64,000 nt of DNA, taken from Calliopum simillimum (taxonomy: Eukaryota > Arthropoda > Insecta > Diptera > Lauxaniidae). Where the stretch lies: the NCBI GenBank assembly GCA_951812925.1, contig OX638368.1, forward strand, positions 81,078,909-81,142,908, given 5' to 3'. Of the stretch, positions 1-10,409 are shown piece by piece. The position numbers and the translations under genes are program-made. The notes under the pieces were generated by a model that was given only the letters and a program-made list of their open reading frames with translations, did no database searches and was not told the origin of the DNA. Numbering within the stretch: the stretch's first letter is position 1; each line of letters begins with the position of its first letter.

Positions 1-880
1 TATCAGAAATGTATATCAAAATGATATCAAAAATGTATCAGCTGCTGATATACAATTTTTGCACATATATCTTTTTGATATATTTTTGATATCATTAAAA
101 AACATGTCAATTTTGTATCAAAAATTTATATCAAAATGATATCAAAAATTTGTCAGCTGCTGATATACAATTTTTGTATATCATTTTGATATATTTTTGA
201 TATCATTGAAAAATATGTAAATTTTTTTATCAGAAATGTATATCAAAATGATATCAAAAATGTATCAGCTGCTGATATACAATTTTTGTGTGTACGCGAT
301 CAAGAAAATTTGTCAATTTCTTGTCATTGTATCAGAAATGTATATCAAAATGATATCAAAAATGTATCAGCACATATATCTTTTTGATATATTTTAGATA
401 TTATTGAAAAACATGTCAATTTTGTATCAGAAATGTATATCAAAATGACATCAAAAATGTATCAGCTGCTGATATACAATTTTTGTATATCTTTTTGATA
501 TATTTTTGATACCATTGAAAAATATGTAAATTTTTTTGTCAGAAATGTATATCAAAATGATATCAAAAATGTATCAGCTGCTGATATACAATTTTTGTGT
601 ATACGCGATCAAGAAAATTTGTCAATTTCTTGTCATTGTATCAGAAATGTATATCAAAATGATATCAAAAATGTATCAGCTGCTGATATACAATTTTTGC
701 ACATATATCTTTTTGATATATTTTAGATATCATTGAAAAACATGTCAATTTTGTATCAGAAATGGATATCAAAAATGTATCAGCTGATATATTTTTGATA
801 TCATTGAAAAATATGGCAATTTGTATCAGAAATGTATATCCAAATGATATCAAAATTGTATCAGCTGCTGATATATCAAA
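1..880. repeat. AT-rich satellite-like tandem array
   Basis: Units of roughly 100-118 bp start near 1, 115, 229, 329, 426, 537, 638, 755 and 824, each opening with a variant of TATCAGAAATGTATATC. Each unit holds a dyad around CAGCTGCTG, so the array is rich in potential cruciforms. The order of variants repeats: the units at 229, 329 and 426 are echoed at 537, 638 and 755, and a spacer with GTACGCGATCAAGAAAATTT occurs at about 290 and 600. This gives a second periodicity near 308 bp. Open frames here are artefacts of the repeat. The array begins at or before the window edge. Confidence 0.9.
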
Positions 881-919
881 TTTGACGTTTTCGTTTGTGG
901 ATTTTATGGAAAGATAACT

Positions 920-1063
920 ATGGAAGACGAACGCGCAGCCAATTTTAGTGAAGAAGTAAATTTTCTCATGAAATTAGTGAAAAAGCTCAAACATATAATT
1001 GAGTTCAAAAAAAAAAAAAAAAACCGGCACTTCATTCATTTGCTGCATGAGGGCGATTTCTAA
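920..1063 (+). pseudogene. possible zeste-type Myb/SANT fragment
   Basis: A 47-codon frame opens with ATG and encodes an N-terminus containing ERAANFSEE followed by LVKKLKHIIE. This resembles the start of the Myb/SANT-like DNA-binding domain of the zeste regulatory-protein family, which is common in insect repeats and transposon-derived genes. The frame runs into an adenine tract near 1008-1022 and after it no longer looks like the family. The rest of the domain is absent. It lies between two AT-rich tandem arrays and has no visible promoter or partner exon. Most likely a dead fragment; the resemblance is short and could be fortuitous. Confidence 0.3.
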
Positions 1064-1154
1064 AAACTTGTTGCCGACGATCAACCACAATATTGCAAAC
1101 TTTCGCCATTATCTGCGTCGCTTTAGTTATCAGACTCAAAATTGGTTGTCAATT

Positions 1155-1345
1155 TTGTATCAGAAATGGATATCAATATGATATACAATTTTTGTATATC
1201 ATCAAAATGATATACAATTTTTGTATATCATCAAAATGATATACAATTTTTGTATATCATTTTGATATTATTTTTTGATGTCATTTTGATATCTTTTTTT
1301 GATATCATTTTGATATAATTTTTTGATATCATGCTGATATACGCA
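1155..1345. repeat. short-period tandem array related to 1-880
   Basis: A unit of about 29 bp built on ATGATATACAATTTTTG is repeated three times (about 1177-1262). It is followed by runs of TTTTTTGATATCATTTTGAT. The words match the dyad half of the 1-880 satellite, so this looks like a collapsed or younger expansion of the same sequence. Confidence 0.8.
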
Positions 1346-1402
1346 AAGCGTTACATTCCGTATATCACTGTGAAATCCTTTTTTTTTATCAAAATTAAGT
1401 AT

Positions 1403-1503
1403 CCCAGTGTGCCAGACGGTTCAAATCTCCGCTTTTTTATCCGTTACGGATCCGTTACTTATCCGTTGGCGGGAGAGATTCCCAAAAAAAAAGCGAATCG
1501 TTT
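1403..1503. mobile_element. MITE fragment, CCCAGTGTGCC family
   Basis: One end, CCCAGTGTGCCAGACGG, followed by repeated GTTACGGATCCGTTAC words. It matches the left part of the complete copy at 1922-2067 and the copies near 21696, 31846 and 57811. The second terminus is missing. Confidence 0.7.
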
Positions 1504-1546
1504 ATATATATGAAAATATATAAATATGTATGTAGAAATAGCCGAA

Positions 1547-2332
1547 ACATATCTGTGGACTTTTGACAAAACAACCTAACTCGAAATTAGACAATTTTCC
1601 AGGATTTTAATCATATATATAAAATTTAAATACGCTTCTTTTGGTGTAATCGCCATATCTCTATGACTTTTAGTTGCAGAGATATAGAATCGAAAATCAA
1701 CCTATTTCGATGTTTTAGTCCAAATTGCATTTGATAAAACAACTTAAAACTTAAAAAATTCTAGCATTTGCAATAACAAAAACTTTTACAAATGCTTTTC
1801 ACAAAACAACTTAAGTCGACATAAGAAAATGTGTTTTTCTTCACAAAACACCTTAAATCGAGATAAGATACAGGTTAAATGGCAAAAAATTACAAAAGCA
1901 CTTCTTCGAAATAAGTTACTTCCCAGTGTGGGAAACGTTTCATATCTCCGCTTTTTTATCCGTTACTGATCCGTTTGCTGGAGAAATTCCCAAAAAAAAA
2001 AAAAAAGATTCGCTTATTTCAAAGAAGTGCTTTTGTTTTTTTTTTTTGGACCGTTTGGCACACTGGGTTTTTCTATGGATAGAACTAAATTTCTTAAATC
2101 AAAAAACATTTGAAAAAACATCTTATTTCAATTTTATTAAAAACTATCGACCTTAGAGCAAAAAAAGTTGCTGAAAAATATTCGTTCATTATTCATGTAT
2201 AATAAAAAACTTTTACATTTGTTCCAACTCCTACACAAAAAGAATTGAGAAGCATCAAAGTAGTTTCTTAGCTCTCCTGAAAAGTTGCCAATTTCGGGTT
2301 AGGTCGTTTTGTCAAAAGTCCACAGATATGTA
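1547..2332. mobile_element. MITE with ACATATCTGTGG inverted termini, copy 1
   Basis: The left end ACATATCTGTGGACTTTTGA and the right end TCAAAAGTCCACAGATATGT are inverted repeats that continue inward through an AACAACCTAA-type word. A second copy with the same termini is at 47756-48146. This copy is longer because another MITE (1922-2067) sits inside it. No coding capacity is visible. Confidence 0.85.
1922..2067. mobile_element. complete MITE, CCCAGTGTGCC family
   Basis: A 146-bp unit begins CCCAGTGTGGGAAACG and ends CCGTTTGGCACACTGGG, forming imperfect inverted termini. Inside are CCGTTACTGATCCG words and a long adenine tract. It is nested in the 1547-2332 element, so it inserted later. Confidence 0.8.
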
Positions 2333-2539
2333 ATCAATTTCCATGTTAACACTTGCTTGCATCTGTTGTTGAAAAATTGCAAAAATGAGTGTTTTTTGTC
2401 ACAAATAAAATAATTGAATTGATAATTTTATAGAAAAATAGACGTGGTTCGACACCTCCATGCCCACCCCATGGCAATACTGTTTTCTACATGCCGGATA
2501 TAGCAAGCAAACGAGCGCTTAACGAGCACCTAATTTTTG

Positions 2540-2740
2540 ATTTGCCAACTTATTACAAAACTAGTTGGCAAAAAACATGTTTTTTGTAGCTCTATTACTC
2601 TGCAATTTGTATCTCTCGCGCCAAACCTTACATCATCATGTATCCAAAAACCACTATTATTTTCTGATGCAGGGGAGTGTCCTCCATATTATCCAATAAG
2701 GATTTTCAACAAAATTTTGGTTTTGAAACAATAACAACGC
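2540..2740. repeat. dispersed repeat, inverted copy near 19780-20000
   Basis: Words such as AATTTGTATCTCTCGC, ACATCATGTATCCAAAAA and GTGTCCTCCATA recur in reverse complement at about 19860-19990. Family unknown; ends not resolved. Confidence 0.6.
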
Positions 2741-3117
2741 CTACAATAGAGGCAACTCCATATAACTTACGTTATGTTTCTTTCTCCAAAGCATGCGCTA
2801 GTGTCGTCTTTGCAAAACTATGTTGAAATAATAACACTAGTTTACAAAATTCAAAAAAATCTCTGTGACCAAGGCTTCTTTGTAAAATTCTTATGGTGTG
2901 TGGTCCCCTAAGCTCAAAAAAAAATTAAAAAAAATGTTCATGGATAGGTTTCCGAGATATCGGCCGAATCATATTTTTGCTTTTTTTGAAAAAGATGACA
3001 AATCATTATACCGAATAAATTCCGTTCACTTAAATGACCAAGGTTTGGTAGAAAGAAGTCCAAATGAGAGTGGAGGAATTGAATTTAAAGGGACATGAGG
3101 ATTCCTGCAAAGAAAAA
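2741..3117. other. no recognisable feature
   Basis: Plain AT-rich sequence. A 66-codon plus-strand frame at 2898 matches no family I know. It ends just before the decayed gene that starts at 3118. Confidence 0.4.
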
Positions 3118-4620
3118 TTAAAAGGATTGTTTTATAAAAAAAAACTGTGCATAAAATTGTAAAAGTGAGCATATACCTAGTTTTTTGTAGTTTTTAAGTA
3201 AATCATCGACGATTTCTACATAATTTTCACTTTTCTTGTTTCCAAGAAAGCCATCGACTATAAGTTTAAAGGAATTGAAAGCTGCCACTTCATCCACAGT
3301 TAACTTCAATTTGAACCGCTCATCCTTAAGTAATTTGAGGCCCGTCGAAAATCTCTTCTTTGATTTTAGCGTCGGACAGTTTAGGAAAAACCGATTTTAA
3401 ATGTAGAAACGCATCTCCAGATCTGTCTAATGCTTTTACAAAATTTTTTAAAAGGCCCAATTTGATATGAAGTGGTGGAAGAATAATGTCACACTTGTCT
3501 ACAAGCGGATTATATTTACTGTTTGCTTCGCCCGGTATAAATGCCAATCGTTCGCCCCAGTCCTTTTTTATGTAGTGCTGGCCACGAGCACGACTATTCC
3601 ACATACAAAGGAAACAGCAGTGGTTCCTGTATCCACCTTGTAATCCTAGATTTTCCACTTGTGTTCGTTGTAATTGATAAAAACCAAAATTTGCGCAATT
3701 GCGTCATATGTTTCCTTAGTGTGGACGGAATGAGCAATAGGAATAGATGGTTTTTCGTTTTCATTATGTAGTAAAGCTACCTTTAAACTTTTTTGCTGCT
3801 ATCGATAAATAAGCGCCAATCTTCTTTATCATAAGATTCTTTCAATTCTTCAAATAGAGCAGGCACATCATGGCAATAGCAGACGTTTGCAGCTTTCGTA
3901 TAATGTTGGGCGAAACGCTCATGTCGAGTTCTATGATAGGATGATATCACGTTAGGAGCGCAGAAGTTTTTCTCCTTCATGCGAGATGTCAACCACTCTG
4001 ATTTTTGTTTTGTAAGGTCAAGCTCTCGAACCCAATCATTTAGCATTGGCTAAGTCATAAGTGTTGGTGTTTTTCCTACTTCAAACTCACTACCATTTGC
4101 AATTTCATCTTCGGGAAATGTTTGGCAAGAAGTGGTGCTCATATTTTCGGAAAAATCTCCACAGGAAATGTTGCCTGACGCTATTTCTAAAGCTGGTAAC
4201 GTTACGGATTCGACCAATGGATAATCTATTTTCATAATTCGTCCAATGCCCAACTTTTTTGTTGCACAAAAGTAGCAGTCACTATCATGGTTCACAGGCT
4301 GTCGCAACCAAATCATCGGTGAAAGGAATTTGAATTTTCGCCTAATACAAAAAAAGTTAGTTTTAATGCAAACCTATTGATAAAAACCAATTACTTCTTG
4401 CCAATGGACCAAGCACTTAAAGTCTCTTGACAGACATGACATATAATGTCTGGAGTCCATGGCTTTTCCACATTCTGAGCTTTCTCTCCGAAGTACTGAT
4501 AATACGCAGTTTGTAGTGCGTCAGAAAACAAACGTCGCTTTCGAGACTTTTCAAAAATATATTTACCGCACACAAAACAAGCAATTTTGACTATTTTTAC
4601 ATTTAAAAACCCGACTTTTT
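3118..4620 (-). pseudogene. decayed copy of a repetitive arthropod Cys-rich protein family
   Basis: Read right to left on the minus strand, five fragments line up with one protein type seen in many copies in arthropod and cnidarian genomes. These are an N-terminal Cys region (ACFVCGKYIF, then ICHVCQETLSAWS, 4620-4391); a block with HDSDCYFC (4316-4050); LTSRMKEKNFCAP through WRLFIDSS (4046-3783); a frameshifted block with IPIAHSVHTKETY (about 3780-3660); then LGLQGGYRNHCCFLC and LPPLHIKLGLLKNFVKALD (3658-3326); and LIVDGFLGNKKS (3309-3118). The breaks are at least one frameshift at an adenine run near 3785, a short deletion near 3658 where the family normally has about ten more residues, and other frame changes. 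The repetitive distribution suggests a transposon-linked gene, but the function is unknown to me. This copy cannot make a full protein. Confidence 0.7.
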
Positions 4621-5325
4621 CTATTCATAATTAAATTATTGAGTCCGAATATAAGGATTATGCATTTTCGTTAATTTTATTTTCTTGGACTTACGTCCAG
4701 CTAGCACAATTAATTTTATTCAACTAAACTTAAAATATTTTCGTTTTGACAGTTTTAATTTCAACCCTACGTCTGACAGATGTTCCGACGGATGGTACCT
4801 GGCCAGACCCCTATACATTTACATGCATTTCTCATTCGGTTTGGCATATAATGAACTACCTGCGTGAGGAAAATAAATCCAAAATCTATTCTAAATCGAA
4901 GAAAAAACATGTTTTTGTTTCGTGTGTTTTTGTTCTGTATATTGAATCATATAAAAATTGTTATAATACGAATTTCTTTAATCGTTCTGAGGAATGCAAG
5001 CAAAACACATAAGCAAGTCAACAATGGGGTTGTGTACACATATTGGCCCAGTTGCTAGACTAGAAACAGGTGAAAATGCAAATTTCGAAAACCTTTAAAA
5101 AAAAAGGTGATCTCACTTTAAGGTCTGTAACTTTCTTATAAGTCAATGGATTTTGCTCAATGAAGGCTTAAAATTTTTGCAAAAGTCTATGCTTTGCAGT
5201 CATTTGTGAGGTCATTTGGCAGATTCTTTCTTTTTGAGGTGATAAAAAGAGTTTTCAATCATAGAATTCCCAAAAAAATATGATAACGTTCGTAAATATA
5301 AATTCATATCTCCGCAGTTAATAAA
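4621..5325. other. no recognisable feature
   Basis: AT-rich, with three overlapping short plus-strand frames (4685-5058) that look like chance. No repeat partner was noticed in the window. Confidence 0.4.
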
Positions 5326-5376
5326 TTTATTTTAAATTTATTTATTTTATTTATTTATTTATTTATTTATTTATCA
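5326..5376. repeat. ATTT microsatellite
   Basis: About ten ATTT repeats with minor interruptions. Confidence 0.85.
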
Positions 5377-5394
5377 TAGATATGGAGATTTGGC

Positions 5395-5750
5395 AGGTAT
5401 TAAAAAGTGTATATATTCTTGATCAGCTTTACCTCCTGAGCCGATATACATATGTGGGCATGTCAGTCTGTCCGTCTGGTTGGCAGTCGTGCGTGGAAAT
5501 ATTTTTCACGGGAGAACTAAGCAAGATAATTCGATGAAATTTCTTACACCGTCTTCATCATGGGATTGAAAATGAGCGAAATCAGTCAGCGGACACGCCT
5601 TTGCGAAAAAAAACATTAAATGCAGTCTTAAGAGCATTATTTACGATAACGCCACAAAAATACATATAAATACTTATAGTAAGTGAAAGCTCTGAGCAAA
5701 AACTAGGTGAATTTTCACAAGAGGGCGTGGTACCTCCCATATCGAGCCCT
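5395..5750. repeat. dispersed repeat with GTCTGTCCGTCTG and GAGCGAAATC words
   Basis: Contains CAGTCTGTCCGTCTGG, GAGCGAAATCAGTCAGCG and AGAGGGCGTGG. The same ordered words occur in reverse complement at about 50880-51075, and parts recur at 9090-9140 and 62290-62330. Such sequences are common in fly intergenic DNA; I cannot assign a class. Confidence 0.6.
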
Positions 5751-5957
5751 TACCGCCAAAAAGACTTAACCGACAAAAAGTAAATTTTACAGGAGAAGGT
5801 TTTTTTTTTAAATATCTGTGCATTTAGTATAGCTATTACAGTAAAATTAAGTATGTAAGCTATATTTTGTGTTAGACATGAGATGCAACTAGTTTCATTC
5901 ACCTATTTATAATATAACGGCTATGTTTCAGTGTTATGTCGGTTTAGCCTTTTTTTC
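5750..5957. mobile_element. small inverted-repeat unit
   Basis: CGCCAAAAAGACTTAACCGACA-like sequence near 5754 and TGTCGGTTTAGCCTTTTTTT near 5937 are inverted repeats about 200 bp apart. A related end, GTGTCGGTTAAGTCTTTTTG, lies at 8945. Probably a MITE; boundaries uncertain. Confidence 0.45.
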
Positions 5958-6294
5958 TTTTCCAGATTCCCCATCTGATCTTCAGTTTTTGTACCAAAAA
6001 ACATTTGTGGTCACTAGGGTGGACCGATTTGGAAACTGACCTCGGCTACCCCCCTATATGAATATTTGCCCAACGAACCATACCTCTTCGTTCAACTTTA
6101 GTTCGGCGCATTTTTGATCGAATATTTTACCTTGCATTTAATATTTTTTTTTATTTTCATACTAAATTTTGAAAATTCTTATATAGAGAAAAGTAATGCC
6201 ATAATATGATTTGGCTGATATTCTGTCAGTAATCGATTAAATTGGGTTCTGTTTATATAAAAAGTTCACTTGATGGTGTGCAATTGATAATATA

Positions 6295-7587
6295 CAGGCT
6301 GGCTGATTCGAAGTGTTACCAATTCAAAAGACTATATTTTTAGTTTCCATGCACAGATTTTATTGATCAAACGCTATAATTGTTGGGAAATGTTCAAGTT
6401 TTAAGAATCTACTTGAGATTTTCGATATGGCCACCTTTGGCCTTAACTATGGCCCGTAGACGGTCAAAGAATTTGATTTTGTGGAAGTTTGCGCCATTCT
6501 CGTTGAAGGGCCACTTTTAGCGCATCAACGCTCTGGTATTTTTTAGTCAAGACCTTCCTGTCCAACATACTCCAGATTGAGAAATCCAGCGGATTCGCAT
6601 CAGGCGAATTTGAGAGCCATTGTTGAGCAGAAATGAAGCTAGGAACGTTTTTTTCTAACCATTCTTGATTCACACGAGCTTTGTGTGACGGTGCCGATTC
6701 TTGTTGGAATGTCCATGGCTTGCGACCGAAATGTTTGCGTGCCCACGGTAGTAAAGCACCCTCCAACACTGATTCACGATACACCTGGGCGTTTACTTTG
6801 ACGACAGCGGCCAAAAAAACGAGTGGTGAGCGCCCATCAGCAGTTACTGCAGCCCAAACCATCACATGCGGTGGTGCCTGCGTCCTGGTGGCCAAACGAA
6901 CATTCAAATTTTCGTAGGACCTCTCTGTCAAGTAAACCCGATCATTTTGTTTGTTTACATATTGCTGGATACAGTAATTTTTCTCATCAGAGAAGACAAT
7001 TTGTGACAGATTTCCGGCGGCGTGCAAGCGCAACAACTCCTTGGCTCTATCGAGCCTAACTTTTTTTTGAGCAGGAGTGAGATCATGCGCCTTTTGGAAC
7101 TTGAGGGCCTTTAGTCCGAGCTTGTTTGACAATATGTGTTGCATTCGTTCACGCGATATTTTCAGCTCGGCAGCCATTTGTCTGCCACTGCGTCTCGGAT
7201 TTCGCTCAATTCTGGCCTTCACCTTTCGAACCATTTCTGGTGATGTTGCAGTTATTTTCCGACCACCACCATGTCGTTTGGCAACGCTGCCGGTACCATT
7301 GTAACGTGTTATGGTCCGATACACAAACATTTTATTCACTTTTAAATGTTTCAGCTCACGAACAATTGCTGGTTGCGATTTTCCAGCCAAATAAAGAGCA
7401 ATCACACTATTACGTTTGAATTCCATTTCGAAAATTCTTTATTTTCAATAAATTGACGCGCAAATGCTTTTGGTTACTTGTTGACAATAGAATGAACTAA
7501 CAGCATGCCAATTTTTAGACAGCTGTCATGTTCCATCTGTCAGATAAGTCTATCTGAAGTTGGTAACAGTTCGAATCAGCCACCCTG
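6295..7587. mobile_element. mariner-like (DD37D, maT-type) transposon
   Basis: Ends are CAGGCTGGCTGATTCGAA and TTCGAATCAGCCACCCTG, inverted repeats of about 28 bp with few mismatches, flanked by TA on both sides (6293-6294, 7588-7589). The body is 1,293 bp with one minus-strand transposase. The repeat copy at 63250 has an uninterrupted TA (63257-63258) at the same point, so the empty site is visible in the same window. Confidence 0.93.
6409..7426 (-). pseudogene. mariner DD37D transposase, nearly intact
   Basis: A 320-codon frame starts with MEFKRNSVIALYLAG. The N-terminal half is the paired helix-turn-helix region that binds the element ends, with the linker GGGRKITATSPE. The DDE region shows IVFSDEKNY (first acid), FQQESAPSHKA (second position) and SPDANPLDFS (third acid, 37 residues after the second). 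That spacing is typical of DD37D elements. The second catalytic residue is Glu where relatives have Asp. The frame ends in NQIL, while the family-like tail containing FDRLRAIVKAKGGHIE is present in the next frame and stops near 6409. A single frameshift near 6465-6470 therefore removed about 20 residues. Probably inactive for both reasons. Confidence 0.88.
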
Positions 7588-8176
7588 TATATTTGAAAAA
7601 GTGATATGGGTCAAATAGCCGATTATTACGACGCACTTTCAAAATAAACGATTCATATTTTTAGATGAATCTATTCAAAAAAAAACACCAACCTATACTG
7701 AAAGTTCATTCAATTCTATGAATATTTGCCCAAGGAACCATACCTCTACGTTCAACTTTAGTTCGGCGCATTTTCGATCGGAAATTTTGCCTTGCGTTTA
7801 ATATTTATTTTTATACTAAATTTTTGAAATTCTTATAGAGACAAAAGTAATATCATAATATTAATTGACTGGTATTCTGTTACTGATAGTGTTGAATTGA
7901 TGATATTTATTCCAAAAAATTATATCGGTCAAATGACCGATTTATAATAAACGATTCATATTTTTACATGGATTTTTAGTATATTGATCTGTAAAATTAA
8001 AAAAAAGCGGCTAATTTATTTCCTAAAACTGCCACTAGATGTCGCCTTGGAAAAAAATGAATGTCAGATTCGGCATCCTAGCATCCAAAAACACTTGGGT
8101 TGGTGTCTTGATTGATTTGAAATCGGTTATTTGACCGATATCATTTTTTTAAATAAATATAATCAATTCCACGCTC

Positions 8177-8905
8177 AGTACAATCATTTGGGAGAATAAA
8201 ATGATGTTACCTGGAAAGTTTTGCGGGATTTTTGCAAATGAGTTATTTTATAGATTTCGATGTGCTCTTTCAGAATTTCAACTTTGCTACCTCGAATCGT
8301 GTTCGCTCTCGCCGCCATTTTGGAAAAATGGCTTCCAAAATCAGTTTTTTACAAATATCTCTTTAACGGTTACATTTAGAGAAAAATTTTGTGGCGGAAT
8401 ATTGTAGCTTATAAAATTTTCTATAAAAATGACCTTTTGACTGTTTTCGTACGGCTTATAACTCAGGAGATATCCTAATTCAAAATTCGAAAAAAAAATT
8501 AGTAAATTCTGCATGCCGCTGTTGAGTAGGCACAGTGATGTGTTGAGCTTAAAATTACAATAACTCATGAACAGTGAGTCACACGTTCAAATTAAAAATA
8601 TCTTTTTATAGGGAATTACTTGCACAATAAGCTACGTACTATTTTTTTTTTCATATGACCTATAGTTTCAGAGATATTTTTTCAACAACACTAAAATTTC
8701 GAAAAAAACCGTTTTTTCAAAATAACTAAAAAGCGGTTGGTTCTAGAAAAAAAAAATTTGCTCGCATTTTGTAGAACGTTCAATTTCCTATAAGGTTCTC
8801 TCCGACTTAGCGTTCATAAGATATCGCGTCTTGAAAATCATTCAAAATTGAATATTGTACTATGCACCCTACTATGTTCAATTTTGAATGATTTTCAAGT
8901 CGCGA
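8177..8905. mobile_element. foldback family A, truncated copy
   Basis: Starts at AGTACAATCATTTGGGAG and runs through the same arm as 15918-17032 and 57907-59251, including TTACCTGGAAAGTTTTGCGG and GAGATATC words. It reaches the central dyad around ATTCAAAATTGAA near 8840-8900. The second arm is missing. Confidence 0.85.
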
Positions 8906-9140
8906 ATTATAGGTTTTCATCAAAAAACGAAATTCCGAAATCGTGTCGGTTAAGTCTTTTTGGCGGTTAGGACTCGATAAACTATAAGAACAAGTTTCAA
9001 AATGCATTACAAAAAGAGTTTTTTGGGATAATACAACCAAATTTCAATCAGACACTAAAGATAATAAATCCAAGTTCTGATCGGAAATTCGGTTGTCTTT
9101 AGATAAGAGGGCGTGGCATCTCTCATACGCTCAAAGTTTC

Positions 9141-9966
9141 CAAAATGCTGCAAGCGTTATTTCTTAAACGTTAGGCAAAAAGGTCTTAAGTCAGAAGCTG
9201 TCGTTTTTCGTAAAACCACTATTGCCTAAAGACTAAATTAATAGGATGGGAATCAGTTGCGCTAGACTAAAGTCGTTAATACCAAACGAAAGAGAAAAAA
9301 AAATTGAGTTGAACCCAAAATGCAATTTTTTGTTTTAAACCCTTTTTGCCCAACGTTAAAGATTTGTGGTAATGAAATAAAATTTCGCACAGATGGTAGT
9401 AAAACAAAGTACATACAAAATGTTTTAAGTTCTGCATCGAAAGTTTTTGGAAACTTGCTCTCGGTGGCAGGACATTGATTTTAGAAACAGTCACAAATCT
9501 AAAATTTTGTAATTTTAGTTTGTTTCAAAATTAATTTTAGTTTGAGTTTCGGTCAATATTTCATGTATTTGACACCAAACGCTACCTACAAATCTCAAGA
9601 TAACTGGAGCTGGTTCGAGTTGGCATATTAATCGCTAAATATTATAAAAATTAATTTTTACCGAACCTTAAAGAAATTTAACCCGAAAATTGGCGAACTT
9701 CAAACTGAATTATCTTTTTGAAGAACAGAATACTAAGTGCCATAAATTCGTCAATTCTTAACATTTTTTCAGCGTTCTCTTAAGAATTTTAGTCTTTACC
9801 CAATGATATCAAAAACTCAAATTTGACCTCTGGTAAAAAAACAAAATATTTCGTTTTTCGCCACAAAGACTCATCAGAACTTTTTACTTTTTTAATTAAT
9901 ATGACCTATGACTGTTTTACTGAAAGTTCAATTAAAAATAATTACTCATTAATTTTTTTTTTGCAG
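9141..9966 (+). other. probable intron of the nth-like gene, no other feature seen
   Basis: AT-rich, ending in a T-rich tract and TTGCAG at 9961-9966, a good 3' splice site. No upstream nth exon was recognised here or elsewhere in the first 9.9 kb, so the rest of the gene lies outside the window or was missed. Confidence 0.5.
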
Positions 9967-10365
9967 GTTAAAGCTAAACACTTGCAACAAACCGCACGTG
10001 TTCTCATTGATAAGTACAACAGTGACATACCAAATAATCTAAAAGAGCTTATAGCATTGTACGGCGTTGGCTCAAAAATGGCACATATTTGTATGGCTGT
10101 TGCTTGGGATAAAGTAACTGGCATTGGAGTCGATGTGCATGTACATCGTATAGCAAATCGTTTGCGCTGGGTACAACATGAAACTAAGGAACCCGAAAAT
10201 ACTCGTGTTGCTTTGGAAAAATGGCTACCACGTGCATTATGGAAAGAAGTTAATCATTTACTTGTTGGTTTTGGACAAGTAATATGTACACCAAGATCAC
10301 CACATTGTGGCCAATGTTTAAATCGAAATACATGTCCATCGGCTGAAGAAGTTAAAAAAAAGTAA
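9967..10365 (+). CDS. nth: endonuclease III-like DNA glycosylase, last exon
   Basis: The encoded 132 residues form the C-terminal part of a bifunctional endonuclease III (NTHL1 type), which removes oxidised pyrimidines and nicks the abasic site in base-excision repair in nucleus and mitochondria. A helix-hairpin-helix is seen as ALYGVGSKMAH with the catalytic Lys at exon residue 37. The catalytic Asp is in GVDVHVHRIANR (residue 56). A 4Fe-4S loop with C-x6-C-x2-C-x5-C spacing is at residues 107-123. The exon begins after TTGCAG in phase 0 and ends at TAA 10363-10365. Open reading continues left into the intron to 9823, but that part has no family likeness. One oddity is Tyr in place of the Pro usual in LPGVG. 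The N-terminal half of the protein is not in the window. No defect is visible in this exon. Confidence 0.93.
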   Translation, partial: VKAKHLQQTARVLIDKYNSDIPNNLKELIALYGVGSKMAHICMAVAWDKVTGIGVDVHVHRIANRLRWVQHETKEPENTRVALEKWLPRALWKEVNHLLVGFGQVICTPRSPHCGQCLNRNTCPSAEEVKKK

Positions 10366-10409
10366 AATGGAGAAAAATCAGTGATGACGTTAAATAATAC
10401 CAACAAAAT

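Larger units (their letters stand above)
6003..8176. repeat. dispersed repeat with internal direct units, copy 1
   Basis: Units contain TTTGCCCAA then ACCATACCTCT, GTTCAACTTTAGTTCGGCGC, TGGTATTCTGT and ATATCGGTCAAATGACCGAT. A unit starts near 6059 and again near 7720. Copy 2 fills 62983-64000. The first unit is split by the mariner at 6295-7587. The right end is cut by the foldback that starts at 8177. Confidence 0.8.

Noticed and set aside
1..880. CRISPR-like array
   Set aside because: Units vary in length, have no unique spacers, and the context is eukaryotic.
9850..9890. Third hammerhead-like motif (CTGATGA near 9871-9877 on the minus strand, followed by GAAA)
   Set aside because: Stem II has only three pairs, no credible stem I or III, and it is not in a PLE.
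9823..9966. Open frame upstream of the nth exon
   Set aside because: It lies left of a strong TTGCAG acceptor and has no endonuclease III likeness; it is intron read-through.
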